A stretch of 64,000 nucleotides of DNA from Massilia sp. Leaf139 (GTDB taxonomy: Bacteria; Pseudomonadota; Gammaproteobacteria; Burkholderiales; Burkholderiaceae_D): the NCBI RefSeq assembly GCF_001424165.1, contig NZ_LMOJ01000001.1, positions 771,194 through 835,193 of the forward strand. Direction: 5' to 3'. This document shows positions 62,262 to 64,000 of this stretch, piece after piece; within the stretch, counting starts at the first letter, position 1; each line of letters opens with the position of its first letter. Below the pieces are notes generated by a model that did not search any database, was not told the DNA's origin, and was given only the letters and a program-made list of their open reading frames with translations. The position numbers and the translations under genes are program-made.

Positions 62262-62675
62262 ATGAACCAACAAGAAGGTTCTCGGCCACGGTTGCCCCAT
62301 GGTGCCGAGACGGCCGGCGGCGCCGGCACGACCGACATGGCGCAGGCCTGGCTGCACCTGAGCGAACAGCTCACGCCCCTGATCGGCGAAAGCGGCTTCT
62401 GCGCGCTGTTCGGACGCGCGCTGCGCCTGTCGGCCGTGCGCTTCGAACGGCTCGCCGACTGCAGCAGTGCGCGGCCGGTGGCCGACGTCCTGATGTCCCT
62501 GACCAGAATCCTGAACGAGATCGGGCCCGAGCAGGCGGAGGCCGCCAACGGCGCCCTGCTCGACACATTCACCACGCTGCTGGGTAGCCTGATCGGCGAA
62601 GCGCTAACAAAACAGCTGTTACACGTCGCACAACAAGGCGCGGACGGGCAGAAGCATGGACAGGAGCAGATGTAA
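62262..62675 (+). CDS. Small protein of unknown function upstream of a KaiC-like ATPase
   Basis: The 137-aa product has a Gly/Gln-rich N-terminus (MNQQEGSRPRLPHGAETAGG) and a helical body (AQAWLHLSEQLTPLIGESGFCALFGRALRLSAVRFERLADC, in pieces; LLDTFTTLLGSLIGEALTKQLLHVAQQG). I see no catalytic motif, signal peptide or DNA-binding helix. Its stop (TAA 62673-62675) directly abuts the KaiC-like start codon ATG at 62676, so the two are cotranscribed and coupled. It may be a regulator or adaptor of the KaiC-like protein. It is not recognisably KaiA or KaiB. Confidence 0.75.
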   Translation: MNQQEGSRPRLPHGAETAGGAGTTDMAQAWLHLSEQLTPLIGESGFCALFGRALRLSAVRFERLADCSSARPVADVLMSLTRILNEIGPEQAEAANGALLDTFTTLLGSLIGEALTKQLLHVAQQGADGQKHGQEQM

Positions 62676-64000
62676 ATGAACGACAAAGTAGCCTTGGGGC
62701 TTTTGCAAACAGGTGTGCCGGGACTGGACACGCTACTTGGCGGCGGCCTGCCCGAGTTTTCGTTCAACCTCCTGGCCGGCCCGCCGGGCAGCGGCAAGAC
62801 GACCCTGGCGCACCAGATCATGTTCGCGCTCGCCACCCCCGAGCGCCGCGCCCTGTTCTTCACCGTACTGGGCGAGCCGCCCCTGAAGATGCTGCGCTAC
62901 CAGCAGCAGTTCTCCTACTTCGACATGGCCAAGGTCGGCCCGGCGATCCGCTACGTCAACCTGAGCGAAAGCCTGCGCACGGGCGACTTCAGCGGCGTGC
63001 TCGAGCGCATCATGGTCGAGGTCGAGGCCTTCTCGCCCTCGCTGGTGTTCGTCGATTCCTTCCGCTCGGTGGTGCAGACCGCGAAAACGGGGAACGAGGG
63101 CGTTGCCGACCTGCAGTATTTCATCCAGGAACTGGGCACGCGCATGACCAGCTGGCAGGCGACCACCTTCCTGATCGGCGAGTACAACAATGCCGACCCG
63201 GAAGCCAATCCGATCATGACGGTGGCCGACGGCATGCTGTCGCTGACCCAGGTGCACGAGCACAGCACCGTGGTGCGCAAGATGCGCGTGGTCAAGATGC
63301 GTGGCCGCGCCCACCTGGCCGGCTCGCACAACTTCCGCATCACCGACGACGGCCTGCGCGCCTATCCGCGCATCCTGCCGCCGCTGGCCGACGATCGCCA
63401 GACGGGCACCCCGATCGACCGCGAGCCGCGCCGCATCGCGACCGGGGTGCCCGGCCTCGACGCGCTGCTGCACGGCGGCGTGCCGCAAGGACACACGATG
63501 TTGGTGGCCGGCCCGACCGGATCGGGCAAGACCATCATCGCCACCCGTTTCCTGCAGGAGGGCGCGCGCGTCGGCGAGAAGGGCGTAGCCTTGTATTTCG
63601 AGAAGGGCACGCCGCGCCTGCGCAATGCCGAGCTGGCCGAACTGGTGCAGCGCGGCGACGTGGCCGTGGTCGAAAGCCGCCTGCTCGACCTGACCGTGGA
63701 CGAACTGATCGACGGCCTGGTGCAGACCCTGCAGCGCACCGGCGCGCGCCGCCTGGTGATCGATTCGCTGTCCGAATTCGGCCTCTACATGGCGCCCGAA
63801 TTCCACGCGGATCTGCGCCTGGCCGTGTTCCGTCTGCTGACCGAGGTGGCCAAGCTGGGCGTGAGCGCCATCGTGACGATCGGACTGAGCGACGTGTTCA
63901 CCGAACTGCGCTTCGGCGAGGCGAACATTCCTTTCCTGGCCGACGGCGTCATCGCCCTGCGCTATGCGGAGGTCGACGGCCGCCTGCAAAAGTTCATATC
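62676..64000 (+). CDS. Two-domain KaiC/RadA-like ATPase (3' end beyond the window)
   Basis: 441 codons are visible, covering two tandem RecA-type ATPase domains. Domain 1 has Walker A GPPGSGKT (35-42) and Walker B SLVFVDSFRS; domain 2 has GPTGSGKT (279-286) and RRLVIDSLSEFG. VPGLDTLLGGGLPEF and VPGLDALLHGGVPQG precede the P-loops, as in KaiC. The KaiC catalytic Glu pair (TFEE) is altered: domain 1 reads TVLGEPP and domain 2 YFEKGTP. This places it with bacterial KaiC-like proteins outside the cyanobacterial clock, which often pair with histidine kinases. The stop codon is outside the window. Confidence 0.88.
   Translation, partial: MNDKVALGLLQTGVPGLDTLLGGGLPEFSFNLLAGPPGSGKTTLAHQIMFALATPERRALFFTVLGEPPLKMLRYQQQFSYFDMAKVGPAIRYVNLSESLRTGDFSGVLERIMVEVEAFSPSLVFVDSFRSVVQTAKTGNEGVADLQYFIQELGTRMTSWQATTFLIGEYNNADPEANPIMTVADGMLSLTQVHEHSTVVRKMRVVKMRGRAHLAGSHNFRITDDGLRAYPRILPPLADDRQTGTPIDREPRRIATGVPGLDALLHGGVPQGHTMLVAGPTGSGKTIIATRFLQEGARVGEKGVALYFEKGTPRLRNAELAELVQRGDVAVVESRLLDLTVDELIDGLVQTLQRTGARRLVIDSLSEFGLYMAPEFHADLRLAVFRLLTEVAKLGVSAIVTIGLSDVFTELRFGEANIPFLADGVIALRYAEVDGRLQKFI

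Overview
The window is high-GC, densely coded DNA whose gene content and gene order point to a betaproteobacterium of the Oxalobacteraceae (Massilia-like). The pointers are a tandem glycine riboswitch ahead of gcvTHP, tRNA-Val ahead of thrS-infC-rpmI-rplT-pheST-ihfA-merR, smc-zipA-ligA, a DUF1631 protein, PilY1 with minor pilins, and intergenic palindromes carrying GTAGGGTGG. This is inference from sequence reading, not from a database comparison. It looks chromosomal. I see no rRNA, insertion sequence, prophage or CRISPR array.

Layout. 1-4385: start of a TetR regulator with a palindromic operator, a secreted DUF5694 protein, a chloramphenicol acetyltransferase-like enzyme, 3-hydroxybutyrate dehydrogenase, an alpha/beta hydrolase and a RidA-type protein. 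4399-9064: relA, then a lipid-transport (MCE) module of MlaE-like permease, MlaD-like protein and lipoprotein, with no ATPase gene beside it. 9137-11107: a thioredoxin-reductase-like flavoprotein and a cation diffusion facilitator. 11219-19647: promoter, tRNA-Val, a leader with a threonine-rich peptide and a terminator, then thrS, infC, rpmI, rplT, pheS, pheT, ihfA and a MerR gene. 19922-25494: two two-component systems with a Crp/Fnr regulator between them. 25636-33539: type IV pilus minor pilins and pilY1. 33686-40785: prfC, a TonB-dependent receptor, a DUF3108 protein and a chemoreceptor with an altered signalling tip. 40959-45806: gcvP, gcvH and gcvT under a glycine riboswitch with its own promoter. 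45945-51237: ClpP-like protein, KGG-repeat stress protein, second chemoreceptor, DUF1631 protein. 51363-59854: smc-zipA-ligA-galU-def. 59881-64000: a duplicated repeat, a DUF885 peptidase-like protein, a small unknown gene and the start of a two-domain KaiC-like ATPase.

The strongest candidate for something undescribed lies between tRNA-Val and thrS. A 13-codon reading frame (MTPRTTTKLWGNR, four Thr codons) is followed by an intrinsic terminator and a possible antiterminator pairing. That is the layout of ribosome-mediated attenuation, here on the threonyl-tRNA synthetase gene and its downstream translation operon. A second theme is non-standard start codons: infC appears to start at ATA, def at ATT, and ihfA may have an ATT-initiated extension. 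These are codons that initiation factor IF3 discriminates against, and IF3 is itself encoded here.

Other points of interest are a family of GTAGGGTGG palindromes confined to intergenic DNA, a tRNA-Val with C rather than U at position 33, a chemoreceptor lacking the canonical tip residues, and the KaiC-like protein with its small upstream partner.
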